From the NCBI RefSeq assembly GCF_029351045.1, contig NZ_JARKIN010000001.1, positions 3,584,501 to 3,648,500 on the forward strand: a DNA stretch of 64,000 bases, given 5' to 3'. The position numbers and the translations under genes are program-made. This document shows, piece by piece, positions 16,788 through 26,166 of the stretch (positions within the stretch are counted from its first letter, which is position 1; each line of letters starts with the position of its first letter). Under the pieces are notes generated by a model. The model worked only from the letters and a program-made list of their open reading frames with translations, did no database searches and was not told the origin of the DNA. Source of the stretch: Streptomyces sp. WMMB303. Lineage in GTDB: Bacteria; Actinomycetota; Actinomycetes; Streptomycetales; Streptomycetaceae.

Positions 16788-17369
16788 GTGAATGACATCG
16801 TCACCCTGCATGCGGGCGGGACACCATCCGCTCCCGCACTCGTCCTTCGCCCCTGGCGCGGGGAGGACGTTGCCGCCCTCCTCGAGGTGTTCCGTGATCC
16901 CGCACTGCGCCACTGGACCAGCTCGGCCGTTGAGAACGAGGGCGAGGCGATGCAGTGGCTACGGGACCAGGAGCGAGGCTGGACGGTGGGGAACCGGTTC
17001 GGGTTCGCGGTTCTCGAAGTGCAACCCGAGGCATCACAAGGCCGGTTGGCGGGCCAGGTCGTTCTCAAGGAGGTGGCGTCCGGCAAGCCGTCCGCCGAGG
17101 TGGGCTACTGGACCGCGACGCATGCCCGAGGACACGGAGTGGCGCCGCGCGCTGTGGAGGCTCTCACCGGCTGGGCCTTCGACGTCGTGGGAGCCGGCAC
17201 GCTGGAGCATCTGGAACTCCTGCACCAGGTGGACAACCCGGCCTCGTGCCGCGTAACGGAAAAGAGCCGGTACCGCCTCGACACGGTCCTCCCCCCCGGC
17301 GCCGCCGTCCTTTCCCCGCGAGGGGCACCTGCACATACGGCGCAGGGATTCTTGAGCTCCACTACGTAA
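16788..17369 (+). CDS. GNAT acetyltransferase with a probable 3' frameshift
   Basis: N-acetyltransferase of the RimJ/RimL type. The body reads ALVLRPWRGEDVAALLEVF, HWTSSAVENEGEAMQWLRDQ, GEVGY-like AEVGYWTATHARGHGVAPRA with the acetyl-CoA loop, and LHQVDNPASCRVTEKSRYRL. After the run of seven C at 17291-17297 the frame continues as an unlikely AAVLSPRGAPAHTAQ. Skipping one C instead gives LPPAPPSFPREGHLHIRRRDS and a stop at 17353-17355, the usual ending of this family. So the gene carries a one-base insertion or a sequencing error. The start at GTG 16788 is tentative; GTG 16755 is an alternative. Confidence 0.75.
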   Translation: MNDIVTLHAGGTPSAPALVLRPWRGEDVAALLEVFRDPALRHWTSSAVENEGEAMQWLRDQERGWTVGNRFGFAVLEVQPEASQGRLAGQVVLKEVASGKPSAEVGYWTATHARGHGVAPRAVEALTGWAFDVVGAGTLEHLELLHQVDNPASCRVTEKSRYRLDTVLPPGAAVLSPRGAPAHTAQGFLSSTT

Positions 17370-17642
17370 GGCCGCGCAGCACGCGCCGGTGGTCTGCGCG
17401 GAATCCGGGAGCCCAGAACCGGCCCGAGTGCGGCAGCCGGGCGGCCCGCACCGCGGTGCCCTGCGTCGGAGCTCGACCGTGGAGAGGGCTCGACGGCTCG
17501 ATCGGGTTCGCAGTGCGCAAGAGGATCCGATGTCCGGCGGGAAAGCCCGCTCGCCACTCTTGCTGCGCCCTACCGTGCGCGGACGAGCGGTCAGAGGTTC
17601 CAACCGGACAGAGGAACCCGGACAGAGGAACAGGGGGAAATC

Positions 17643-18146
17643 ATGCGGAGACGGTTGCGGAAGCTGTCCGTGTCCGGGCGAGAGTTCACGTGGTCGGGCC
17701 GCGTCCTCCACGTGGCCGGTGAGCGCGACTGCCACAGGTGCGTCCGGCTCCGCATCTGGGGCGCAGGGAAGAACGGCTGGGCGCTCCAGGCGGATCTGTT
17801 GTCCAAGGCGGTGCTGCCGTGGGGGTGTGCGACCGATGGCGCATACCCCCACCCGGCCGACGTACGGAAGGTCGTCGAATACGCCCTGACACACGGTTGG
17901 GATCCCGGCCCTGCCGGTGGGACGTTCTTTCTGAACGAGGCCGGACACGGACCGGCATTTGAGTCCGACCGCTTCCTGCTCACCGACCGCCTCAGGGACG
18001 AAGCGGCACCGGACCCGACAACCCGGGTGCTGCGCGCCCTCGACGAAAGCGGCACCGGGTCTCCCGGCACCGGCGCCCAGCTGTCATCCGAGGACCGACC
18101 TGGCTCCACAGCTCCGGCTCAGGACCGCGGGAGTCCCGGGGTGTAG
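17643..18146 (+). CDS. Hypothetical protein
   Basis: A 167-residue cytoplasmic protein from ATG 17643, preceded by GGGGGAA. Residues 1-110 are well structured: LSVSGREFTWSGRVLHVAG, VRLRIWGAGKNGWALQADLL, a Trp/Gly/Cys segment, and DVRKVVEYALTHGWDPG, then LTDRLRDE. The last 35 residues are low-complexity Ser/Gly/Pro. I recognise the general layout from Streptomyces genomes but not a function. It stands 53 bp before the next gene and may share its transcript. Confidence 0.62.
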   Translation: MRRRLRKLSVSGREFTWSGRVLHVAGERDCHRCVRLRIWGAGKNGWALQADLLSKAVLPWGCATDGAYPHPADVRKVVEYALTHGWDPGPAGGTFFLNEAGHGPAFESDRFLLTDRLRDEAAPDPTTRVLRALDESGTGSPGTGAQLSSEDRPGSTAPAQDRGSPGV

Positions 18147-18198
18147 AGTGCTCTCTTCGCCAGGCCCCCTGTGCGGAGTCCCACCGGCAGGTCGCTTC

Positions 18199-18996
18199 AT
18201 GTCCCTCCCTCCTGACTGCGATCCGTACACCGCGTGGCGGCACGCGTTGGCGGAGGCCGACCGAGTCTTCGCCTCGCCTCCCGAGCTCGACCGCCCGGTG
18301 GACGGCTGTACGCACTGCACTCCGGAATCGGAGCTGCACATCCTCGGCGGCGAGCCCGCTGCCGTGCCGGACGATCTCCTCGGGCAATTCATCCGTGAGG
18401 TCCCCAGCCACTGGGAGGCGGACCAGTACCCCGTCCTGTGGCGTCGCCTCATGCCCCGCGCGCTGCGCTACTGGGGACCGGACGGGCACGGTGCCGATCC
18501 CTCCGAGGAGCTCGGTCACCTCGGCCGACGCGGTGCCGGATTCGTCGACTGGCCCGCGCCGGAACGCGCTGCTGTGGAGCAAGCCTTCCGCGCATTGCTG
18601 GCCATCGCTCTGGTCGACGGTCGTCTCCCTTCGGACATCACCGAACTCATCGAGGGAATCGCGCACGCGACGGATGGTGTGGAGCCGTGGTTGGTTCATC
18701 TTGCCGGGCTTCCCGGACCAGCGGCGGATGCCGGGCTCGTCCGTCTCACTCTCGACTGGGCGACCGAGCTCCTCTGGGAGGAGCTCGAGTTCACGTGGTG
18801 GCACGAGGGCGATCCCCAGGTGATTGCCGCCTGGCTTCCCACCCAGCGACCCCGCATCGCCGCCTTTGCCCGGCGGCATCCGAGCTGCAAGACCGCTGCG
18901 GACGCGGTGATCGCGGTCGACCGCCTCCAGGCCGGTGACCACAGCCCATGGCTGTACCCGTACGGCGTGAACGAGTTGCTCGAGCTGGCCCCATGA
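18199..18996 (+). CDS. Hypothetical protein
   Basis: A 265-residue soluble protein starting at ATG 18199. It has a single pair of cysteines in DGCTHCTPESELHIL, a long central helical part (FRALLAIALVDGRLPSDITE) and a Trp-rich acidic segment TELLWEELEFTWWHEGD, ending with PWLYPYGVNELLELAP. No catalytic signature is recognised. The composition and codon use are those of a genuine host gene. Confidence 0.65.
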   Translation: MSLPPDCDPYTAWRHALAEADRVFASPPELDRPVDGCTHCTPESELHILGGEPAAVPDDLLGQFIREVPSHWEADQYPVLWRRLMPRALRYWGPDGHGADPSEELGHLGRRGAGFVDWPAPERAAVEQAFRALLAIALVDGRLPSDITELIEGIAHATDGVEPWLVHLAGLPGPAADAGLVRLTLDWATELLWEELEFTWWHEGDPQVIAAWLPTQRPRIAAFARRHPSCKTAADAVIAVDRLQAGDHSPWLYPYGVNELLELAP

Positions 18997-19280
18997 GCAC
19001 GATCGCGGAGCACCCGGGAAGCGCCGTCCGACCGGGTTGTGAGTGCCGGACGCGACGGGGTGACCGGATGAGCTGACGTGCCAGGCCGCTCAGCGGAGTG
19101 CATGGCCGTTCCCAGTCGCCCTCCGGGACGGTGGCCGCGACACCTCCGGCTGCTCGGATCCCCGGACTGCCCGGCGCTGACGTCAGCTGCTGGGCCTGGC
19201 AGCAGTGGAACGGTTCGGGCGTCCGCTTGCGTCGTCCCTTTCCAGGACGCGGTGGCTGTGCCCTGGAAAGGGGGAACCAG

Positions 19281-20012
19281 GTGTATACGGGTGGCTTCGC
19301 CAAGTGGACAAGGCGGTTCGAGGACGAGCGTGCGCACCGGCACGCACAGGGTGATCCGGACTGGGAGCAGGGCGCGGCGCTGCCGTCGGCGGTGTGGGCC
19401 AGCATCCAGCGCTTCCAGGTCGGCGAGGACGGGGACGGCGCCAACCTGATCGACAAAGCGGACCAGGCCGGCGACCCCGACTACGGGCAGGCCGTCCGGC
19501 TCTTCGTCGCCGAGGAACAGAACCACGCCCGTCTTCTGGCCCGACTGCTGACCGCCGGGGGCACAGGCACGCTGCCCGGGCACTGGAGCGACGCGGCGTT
19601 CGTGCGGTTGCGGCGTCTCATGGGCCTCCGTACGGAACTGCTGATGCTGATGATCGCGGAAGTGGTGGCGCTGCGCTACTACCGCGCCCTCCGCGACGGC
19701 ACCGACGACTCGCTCACCGCGGATGTGGCGGGGCGGATCCTGGCCGACGAGCAGCGCCACGTCCCCTTCCACTGCGAGCGGCTGCACGCCTCCCTGGCGG
19801 AGCTGCCCCGCGCACTGCGCCGCCCGACGATGGCCCTGTGGCGACTTGTTCTGCTCGCGGTCTCTCTCGTCGTCGCAGCCGACCACGGTTCGGCACTGCG
19901 CCGACTCGGCATCAGGCGCATGCGGTTCGTCGCCGAGGTCATGGCCTCGTCCCAAGCGGTGGTCTCCGCGGTACTGTCGCCCCGCCCGGATGCCTGGACG
20001 CACGCGGGCTGA
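19281..20012 (+). CDS. Ferritin-like di-iron protein
   Basis: A 243-residue protein from GTG 19281, with AAGGGGGAA upstream. The di-iron ligand pattern of ferritin-like helices is visible: FVAEEQNHARLLARLL around residue 79 and ILADEQRHVPFHCERL around residue 156, each giving E-x2-H. A further candidate Glu is in LLMLMIAEVVALRYYRAL. Roughly 190-210 is hydrophobic (LVLLAVSLVVAADHG), which may pack on a membrane. Reaction unknown; similar proteins are annotated only by fold. Confidence 0.75.
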   Translation: MYTGGFAKWTRRFEDERAHRHAQGDPDWEQGAALPSAVWASIQRFQVGEDGDGANLIDKADQAGDPDYGQAVRLFVAEEQNHARLLARLLTAGGTGTLPGHWSDAAFVRLRRLMGLRTELLMLMIAEVVALRYYRALRDGTDDSLTADVAGRILADEQRHVPFHCERLHASLAELPRALRRPTMALWRLVLLAVSLVVAADHGSALRRLGIRRMRFVAEVMASSQAVVSAVLSPRPDAWTHAG

Positions 20013-20312
20013 CAACGGTCACGACGGTGGGGGGGAATCGGGTCCGGCGGGCGATGGCTCTCCTCGGGGGGTCGCCGTAGGCCGCTGGAGGACCATGCGC
20101 GGTTGAGTACGCGCGGCCGGAGACACACTCGACGGGGCCGCACTGGACCAGTGGGTCGGCACGGAATGGGGGTACGTCGCGACACTCCCGGCGAAATAGC
20201 CGTCCCCCGGCGGAGGGTGGTCCTTCGTGAGGACTCGGCCGTTGTCGGAGGACGTCCACTCCGCTCCATTAAGGCGTGGATTCGACCGTAATACCCCTCA
20301 TACGATCGTTTG
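20013..20312. other. Intergenic region without recognised gene
   Basis: This 300-bp stretch follows the ferritin-like gene and precedes the CPCC gene. No convincing reading frame is present. The last 50 bp before 20313 are AT-richer (around CCATTAAGG and GTAATACCCC) and probably contain the promoter for the CPCC gene. Confidence 0.4.
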
Positions 20313-20828
20313 ATGGACAACGTGGACGACCAGCTGCGCGCTGAGCTTGCCGAATTGGAAGCGCTGGAGGCCGCAGTCGAGCGGGGGGAGCCCCTTCCGG
20401 AACCGGAGAATCATGTGCAGCCACCCCCCGAGGGGTGGTTCCCCTGCCCTTGCTGCGGACATCAGATGTTCGCCGAGTTGGGGGGATACGAGATCTGCTC
20501 CGTGTGTTTCTGGGAGGACGACCTCGTGCAAATGCGTTGGCCTTCGATGGGCTGGGGGGCGAACGCCGTCTCGCTGATCCAGGCCCAGCAGAACCACCAG
20601 CGGTTCGGCGCGATGGAAGAGCGCTTCCGGAACATGGTGAGGCCGCCGAAGGACGATGAACCGCTCGATCCGGGCTGGCGGCCCATCGACCTCACCCGGG
20701 ACTCCTTCGAGGAACCGGGCAGCAGCGCTTCGTGGCCCGACGACCAGACAGCGCTCTATTGGTGGCGTCCCACCTTCTGGCGGCGCAACCAGCGGCCGAC
20801 GGCCGAGCCCGGACAACCGGACTCGTGA
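20313..20828 (+). CDS. CPCC-family cysteine-rich protein
   Basis: A 171-residue protein starting at ATG 20313. A charged coiled-coil leader (LRAELAELEALEAAVERGE) precedes FPCPCCGHQMFAELGGYEIC and then SVCFWEDD, giving four cysteines in the CPCC family pattern that forms a small zinc-binding unit. The remainder includes NAVSLIQAQQNHQRFGAMEE, conserved in that family. CPCC proteins occur frequently among genes linked to polymorphic toxins, possibly as immunity proteins, but the role is not proven. No toxin is adjacent. Confidence 0.78.
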   Translation: MDNVDDQLRAELAELEALEAAVERGEPLPEPENHVQPPPEGWFPCPCCGHQMFAELGGYEICSVCFWEDDLVQMRWPSMGWGANAVSLIQAQQNHQRFGAMEERFRNMVRPPKDDEPLDPGWRPIDLTRDSFEEPGSSASWPDDQTALYWWRPTFWRRNQRPTAEPGQPDS

Positions 20829-20937
20829 GGAGCTGCCCTGCGCGACAGCGCAGGGGGAGACGCTGGCTGTACCGCACACCCGGCCACGTCCGGCGTGGTC
20901 GACGCTTACCCCGGCCCGAGGAGGGTACGAGCGCTCC

Positions 20938-21117
20938 GTGATCCTGTGGGGGAAGCGCATAGGCGTGGCGATGGCGTACGGGGCGCTCATCGGCGTGGTG
21001 TCACGCCTGTGGGAGGACCCCTGGTCGGACAGCCTGACGTTCGGAAGCAGCATGGCCGTGCTGATGCTCGGTGTCGCTGTGGCGATGGACGTCCGAAAGC
21101 GCGCGGGCAAGGACTGA
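20938..21117 (+). CDS. Small membrane protein
   Basis: A 59-residue reading from GTG 20938. It has a first hydrophobic part KRIGVAMAYGALIGVVSRLW and a second SMAVLMLGVAVAMDV with a basic end RKRAGKD, compatible with two membrane segments. A GGAGGG lies rather far upstream. Function unknown; possibly co-transcribed with the CPCC gene 109 bp before it. Confidence 0.5.
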   Translation: MILWGKRIGVAMAYGALIGVVSRLWEDPWSDSLTFGSSMAVLMLGVAVAMDVRKRAGKD

Positions 21118-21262
21118 CATCCCGCCCGGCCACTCGGGCGACCTCGGTGACGTAGCGCCGGGCGGTGGCCGCTCCGGCGCTGAAACCGACTGCGAGCCGG
21201 ATACAGGTGCGACCGTTGTCAAGAGACCGCTCCTTGTCAGACCCCCGCACCATGCTTGGTCC

Positions 21263-22402
21263 ATGCGCACACTCTTCAGCGGCGAAGTGAGGGTGGAATA
21301 CGGTCAGCTCCACGTCTGCAGCGACGAAAGCCACGCCCTCGAGCGCTCCTTCGCCGGGCAGCGGGCTGGGCTGTGCGGTGGGGCGGTGCCCGGCCATCTC
21401 CTTCTGCTGACCGGCACGCACACCGGCCGTGTCCCGATCACCATTGAGCTGCACGAGGCGGAGCCGCCCCTGGAGACCGACGTCTGGGAGGACATCGTCG
21501 AGGTGTCGTTCCGGCCCGCGGCGGACGAGGTCGTGCTCGCCGAGTGGGAAAGCGACTGGTATCCACTACCTCTCGCCGCGCTCTCGTACCGGGTCAGGTA
21601 CTGCTGCCGGGGCATGGACGGAGTGAGGGGCGCTGTACACGACGCCGGCGAGCCCCCACGGGATGAGTATCTGCTGCGCTTCTGGCCGAGTCCGCCGTCC
21701 CCGGACCGTGTGGTCGAAGAGACCAGCCGAACCGCCGCCTACTGGCACGCGTTCGCGCGCGAGCAGCCCCGCGTACCCACCTCCGAGGAGCAAGCCGAGG
21801 CAGAGCGGCAGGCCCGCGAGGCGAAGGAGAAAGCCGAGCTGCGACAGCAGAGGAACGCGTGGGGCGGGCGCCTGCCCAGCGACCGACTGCGGGAGGTCCG
21901 GAACAAGCTCCGGAAATTCCAGGATCACCCCAAGGGCATCGTGGGCCTCGACGCCGCACTCGTGCACGCGATCGACGCCGCAGGCGCCGAGGAGCAGCGT
22001 GCGCTCGCCTGCTGGGCAGCGCACCGCGCCTGTGCGGCGGCAGGGCTCAGGGAGATCGACTGGGTCGCGCGCGGACTGGCGGAGCTCGACCTGGGGAAGC
22101 CCTTCTCGCCACCGCTGGACGACTCACGACGGCTGCGGAACGCAGTGTTCGCCGACGCACGTGTTCCGAGGCCGCACGACGGAACCCCCGGCTTGCCCCA
22201 AGCCGCCGCCCTCGCCGCTCTCTCGGATGCTGCTGCCCCTGACCCCCTCAAGGCGGCGCTGGACGCGCTCCTCGCCGCGGCGGTCACCTATGACACCGGC
22301 TATCCCCACCTCTTCGCGGAGGTTCGCCACGCTTTCCCGACGACTGCCACCGAGCCGAAGGCGGAGGGGATCGGCCCAGCCAGTAGCGTCACCGCGCGCT
22401 GA
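21263..22402 (+). CDS. Hypothetical protein with coiled-coil linker
   Basis: A 379-residue protein from ATG 21263. The N-terminal 160 residues form a beta-rich domain (GEVRVEYGQLHVCSDE, LCGGAVPGHLLLLTGTHTGR, WEDIVEVSFRPAADEVVLAE). A strongly charged coiled coil EEQAEAERQAREAKEKAELR joins it to an alpha-helical Ala-rich C-terminal half. I do not recognise the family; the two-domain arrangement and cytoplasmic character are what can be stated. Confidence 0.65.
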   Translation: MRTLFSGEVRVEYGQLHVCSDESHALERSFAGQRAGLCGGAVPGHLLLLTGTHTGRVPITIELHEAEPPLETDVWEDIVEVSFRPAADEVVLAEWESDWYPLPLAALSYRVRYCCRGMDGVRGAVHDAGEPPRDEYLLRFWPSPPSPDRVVEETSRTAAYWHAFAREQPRVPTSEEQAEAERQAREAKEKAELRQQRNAWGGRLPSDRLREVRNKLRKFQDHPKGIVGLDAALVHAIDAAGAEEQRALACWAAHRACAAAGLREIDWVARGLAELDLGKPFSPPLDDSRRLRNAVFADARVPRPHDGTPGLPQAAALAALSDAAAPDPLKAALDALLAAAVTYDTGYPHLFAEVRHAFPTTATEPKAEGIGPASSVTAR

Positions 22403-22748
22403 CCTGTTGCCTCCTGCCCGAGCGCAGCACCTGCCCGGCTGCCCGCTTGCCCGCTTGCCCGCTTGCCCGCCTGCCCGGCCGGCCGGTTCGGACCGAGGAG
22501 GGACGACACTCTCGCCGTCCGCCTCGACCCAACCGCGGTCCGGGGAGTTGGCCGGAGGCGACGCGTGCTGCGGCGAATGCGATACGGCAGCCTCTGCGCA
22601 AGACATACGGCACCCGAGCAAGCCGGGCGGCCCACCGCTTTCCCCGGGTGCCCGCCTCCCGCCTCCATGTCCCGTACGCACAGGTTTCTCCGGTCGAAGG
22701 CCGCCGTGTACGGTCGTCGTCGCTCGGCCGGCGTCAGATGGGGGGCCC
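22403..22748. other. Intergenic region with octamer repeats
   Basis: These 346 bp separate two plus-strand genes. A short CTTGCCCG repeat array lies at its left end and the promoter of the FG-GAP lipoprotein gene must lie to the right. No supported gene is seen. Confidence 0.45.
22431..22479. repeat. Short tandem CTTGCCCG repeats
   Basis: Three exact copies of CTTGCCCG are flanked by CTGCCCG variants just after the stop of the preceding gene. Such short arrays vary by slippage. Confidence 0.7.
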
Positions 22749-24185
22749 ATGAGGAGCAGGACGACCGTGGCCGCGGCGGGTGCCGTGCTCGCCGCGCTGC
22801 TGTTCGGCGCGTGCACCACCGACAGCGGAAGAACCACGGACGACGGAGGCCCGCCGCGGCCGACACCCCCGAAGCCCACCGGGAGCCCCGGCGACCTGCG
22901 CCCGGGACCCGAGCGGCCCCCCGCCGGATCCGCCGCGGACCGCCCCCGGCCCGGCGACTTCAACGGCGACGGCCACGACGACCTGGCCATGGCCACCGGC
23001 GCCCACATCGCTGTGGTCTACGGCTCCGCCGAGGGACCCGAACCGCGCACCCGCGCCACGGTACGCATGCCCGAGGACGCCGGAAACGGGCTGTCGCCTG
23101 CCACCCGGCTGCACCGGAGCGATCTCGACCAGGACGGATTCGTCGACCTGCTGGCCACACTCAGCGACGGTCGCCAGTACGCGATGTGGGGCGGGGCGCG
23201 CGGCGTCAGCGCCCCCAGGCTGCTCGCCACGGGATACGCTGCCGACCCCGCACCACCCTCCGCGGGCTGGGAGCCGGGCGGAGCGGGCGACTTCGACGGG
23301 GACGGCAGCGGTGACGTCCTCTGGCTCGGCACGGGGTCGGGAGCGCTGGGGGTCATCCACTACGGCCCGTTCAGCCGATCCGGGGAGCCCACCCGCACCC
23401 AGACCCTCGACGCCGAACACGCCGACCACAGCGAGCCGTACGAGGCGACCGTCGGGGACTGGAACGGCGACGGCCGCAGCGACTTCACGGTGTGGTTCCG
23501 CTGGACGGACCCGGAGAACGAGGGCGACGGCGACCCCCGGATCGACGACGTCCTGCACTTCCGCGGCTCCGAGAAAGGAGCGGACTACCTGCGCGAATAC
23601 CCCGACCACCGCGCGCTGCAAGGCTTCATCTGCGATGTGGAGGACGACGGGACGGACGAGATCTGCCGCGTCGGCTTCGACGCCTACCGGGAGGAGTTGA
23701 CGGTGAGCGTCACCGCCAGCTCCGGCAAGGGTCCGGGAACGGGCGCCGGCACCCGTGTCACCTTCCGCGACGTGCCCGGACTCGACGCGCCCAAGGGCTT
23801 CAACGACGGCGATGTGACCGGCGAGACCGTGGGAGACGTCACCGGCGACGGAAAACCCGACCTCGTACTGGGCCTGGCCGGCGCCGACAAAGCCCACGGC
23901 GTGGTGCTGCTGCTCCCGGACGTGGCGCACGCCGACCGAAACTCCCGGCTCCAGTCCGCCGACCTGGACAGCGCCGGCGTTCCGGGGCAGAACACGCCAC
24001 ACGCCCGCCCCCGCTTCCGTCCACGGCCCCCGCTGCTCGATGTCGACGGGGACGGCTCTCTCGACGTCCTCGCCACCACCACATACGAACCCCGGCAGTT
24101 CTGGCTGCTCCCCGGCTCGGCCGAGGGCCTGAACACCAAGGCCACCCGGCGGCTCTCCCGACCGGACCTGGGCGTCCCGCGCTGA
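22749..24185 (+). CDS. FG-GAP/VCBS-repeat beta-propeller lipoprotein
   Basis: A 478-residue exported protein. A lipobox LLFGAC puts the lipidated cysteine at residue 22, followed by a Pro/Thr/Gly linker. The rest contains repeated calcium-binding FG-GAP units with Dx(D/N)xDG cores: DFNGDGHDDLAM, DLDQDGFVDLLA, DFDGDGSGDVLW, DWNGDGRSDFTV, DVTGDGKPDLVL and DVDGDGSLDVLA. Such proteins form integrin-like seven-bladed propellers. Located on the outer face of the membrane, with ligand unknown. A related secreted protein is encoded at 40.7-42.1 kb. Confidence 0.85.
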   Translation: MRSRTTVAAAGAVLAALLFGACTTDSGRTTDDGGPPRPTPPKPTGSPGDLRPGPERPPAGSAADRPRPGDFNGDGHDDLAMATGAHIAVVYGSAEGPEPRTRATVRMPEDAGNGLSPATRLHRSDLDQDGFVDLLATLSDGRQYAMWGGARGVSAPRLLATGYAADPAPPSAGWEPGGAGDFDGDGSGDVLWLGTGSGALGVIHYGPFSRSGEPTRTQTLDAEHADHSEPYEATVGDWNGDGRSDFTVWFRWTDPENEGDGDPRIDDVLHFRGSEKGADYLREYPDHRALQGFICDVEDDGTDEICRVGFDAYREELTVSVTASSGKGPGTGAGTRVTFRDVPGLDAPKGFNDGDVTGETVGDVTGDGKPDLVLGLAGADKAHGVVLLLPDVAHADRNSRLQSADLDSAGVPGQNTPHARPRFRPRPPLLDVDGDGSLDVLATTTYEPRQFWLLPGSAEGLNTKATRRLSRPDLGVPR

Positions 24186-24287
24186 CCGCCGTACGACTCC
24201 GGACCGGACGATGCGCCGTACGACCGGACGATCGGCAACTCGACACCCTGTTCAGGACCAGCTACAAGCTACTCCCGTTACGGGCAG

Positions 24288-24884
24288 CTATCGCGCCGGG
24301 CGCCGCACGATCCCCCCTGTGCCATGGCAACGGGCCGCGACCTGCCGGGCCAGCCGCACCGGGTCACGGGAACTCAGCTCCCAGTCCTGCGCGTACCCGG
24401 AGCCGCACGCTTCGTCCCAAGAGATCTTTCCCTTGGCCAGTTCCCTCGCCGGCTCCGGATCGAGCCCGGTGAAGCCCACCACCTCTTTCAGCAGCGGATT
24501 GTGGCGGAACCGTCGGTCCACCCGGGGGGCCGCCGTGGCGTCCTTCGGCATCCTGGCTCGCGGTGCGACCCCGATGCGGGCGGGCTCGACCCCCGGGAGG
24601 GGCACGACGTACGTGTACGTACCGGGGAGGACGGTACGCAGGACGAGTGCGTTCTCGTGGACCCGGTGCTCGAGCAGGAACCACTCCGCGAACATGTAGA
24701 GAAGCGGCACGAAGGTCATTGCGAACACGGTCAGTCCCACCAGCGGTCCGGGCGGCCCGACGGCGAACAGCACGGCTATCGGTACCGACACCCCGAGCGG
24801 CAGGATCCACCCCACAGGGTGGTGCGGGCGGTGCACCTCGATCAGTTCGCCGAGCTCTTCCGGCAGTTTGCGGTGCAGCAACAC
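24288..24884 (-). CDS. Membrane protein with cytoplasmic domain
   Basis: A 198-residue protein from GTG 24884. It has two adjacent membrane segments, VGWILPLGVSVPIAVLFAVG and VGLTVFAMTFVPLLYMFAEW, then a soluble domain reading VHENALVLRTVLPGTYTYVV and PLLKEVVGFTGLDPEPARELAKGK. The layout resembles a membrane-tethered PH-like domain, but that is conjecture. The neighbouring minus-strand gene upstream is also a membrane protein, 190 bp away. Confidence 0.6.
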   Translation of the reverse strand: MLLHRKLPEELGELIEVHRPHHPVGWILPLGVSVPIAVLFAVGPPGPLVGLTVFAMTFVPLLYMFAEWFLLEHRVHENALVLRTVLPGTYTYVVPLPGVEPARIGVAPRARMPKDATAAPRVDRRFRHNPLLKEVVGFTGLDPEPARELAKGKISWDEACGSGYAQDWELSSRDPVRLARQVAARCHGTGGIVRRPAR

Positions 24885-25074
24885 GCCCCCTCATACGTTG
24901 GCCGGTAGGACGCTGCCATGTCTGGATGCAGTTCCTCGCCACGGGCGACGAAGCCGAGGAGACGCGGGACCGACAGCATCCGCCATCTGCCCAGGGTCCA
25001 CGGTGAACTGCCATCGGACCAGTTGCTCACCCGCGACGAGAACGCAGACGGCTGTCCGTGGGGCGCCGGTGGCG

Positions 25075-26166
25075 TCAACCGCTGTCGCAGACGGCCCCGT
25101 CCGCGTGCAGCGGTCCCGGGGCGACGTGGCGGATCATCCGGCCGAGGCCGGTCCTGCAGAACCAGCCGGTGGCCAAGAGACCACCCGCCGAGCCGGCTGT
25201 GAAGAGGGCGCCCACGAGCGCCTCTGTCCATCGCTCCGCGCCCTGCGACGACAACAGCCCGTCCCAGACGAACTTGGCACCGATCAGGCAACCCGACAGA
25301 GAGATCAGCAGGCAGACGAGGATCGTGCAGACTCCCCAACACCTCAGGAAGCCTGCCACGACGACCCGTCGGGTGCTGCGGGGGCGGCTGTCCACCTGTG
25401 ATGTGCCGCCCGGCGACGTGCTGTTCGGCAGGGGCTCGGTGATGACCGTGCCGTCGCTCCCGAAGAGACGGCGAACGCCCCGACAGTAGGCGATACGGGT
25501 CAGCCACAAGGCGCCGAGCACGCCGCCGAGGCTTCCCAGCGTGACCACGATGCCCAAGAGGCCGGCGAGCGGTGCGTACCAGCTGTGAAGGGGAGAGGCC
25601 CGCCCGGCGACGAGTACGCCCGCACCCATGCCCACCAGGGTGAGGAACAATGCGACGAAGAGGGTGCAGAGCGTCCAGACCCCCAGCAGCAGAGTGACGA
25701 AACGTGGGCGGGTCGAGACGGACCCCCTCCGGTCGCGCGGACCACTTCGGCGCGGGACGGCCCCGGGCGGCAGGACCCTCCGGTCGGCGGACGAGACCGT
25801 CTCGAAGAAGCCTCCCCCGCCACCTCCGAGGCCGTCGGTCATCTGCGCCAGGGCGGTCCCGGCCACGCGCGCCCCCAGCCATCGAACGCCGTACCCCGCC
25901 GCCCAGAGGGTGACAGCCAGGGCACAGAGCCCGAAGAGAGTCACGACCAACCCGAACGTCCCCTCGATCAACCGCTCCACGTCGCTTCCGCCCGCGCCGT
26001 CGACCCACCGTTTCCAAGTGAGCTGCGCGCCGAGGGCCGCACTGACGGAGGAGAGGAATATCCCGATCGGCACCACACCCAAGGCAAGAAGCTGAACGAG
26101 GCGCGCCGCAATGATCCGGCGACGGTTGGGCACCTTGCGACCCTTCTCCAGGAGGGGTGAACGCAT
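25075..26166 (-). CDS. Polytopic membrane protein
   Basis: A 363-residue protein from ATG 26166 with GGAGG five bases upstream. Several hydrophobic segments are visible: LVQLLALGVVPIGIFLSSVS, LIEGTFGLVVTLFGLCALAV, VTLLLGVWTLCTLFVALFLT, AGLLGIVVTLGSLGGVLGAL and CWGVCTILVCLLISLSGCLI, with a cytoplasmic glycine/arginine-rich loop between the second and third. No transporter signature is recognised. Confidence 0.62.
   Translation of the reverse strand: MRSPLLEKGRKVPNRRRIIAARLVQLLALGVVPIGIFLSSVSAALGAQLTWKRWVDGAGGSDVERLIEGTFGLVVTLFGLCALAVTLWAAGYGVRWLGARVAGTALAQMTDGLGGGGGGFFETVSSADRRVLPPGAVPRRSGPRDRRGSVSTRPRFVTLLLGVWTLCTLFVALFLTLVGMGAGVLVAGRASPLHSWYAPLAGLLGIVVTLGSLGGVLGALWLTRIAYCRGVRRLFGSDGTVITEPLPNSTSPGGTSQVDSRPRSTRRVVVAGFLRCWGVCTILVCLLISLSGCLIGAKFVWDGLLSSQGAERWTEALVGALFTAGSAGGLLATGWFCRTGLGRMIRHVAPGPLHADGAVCDSG

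Noticed and set aside
22431..22479. Could the octamer array be a CRISPR array
   Set aside because: Units are 8 bp without spacers.
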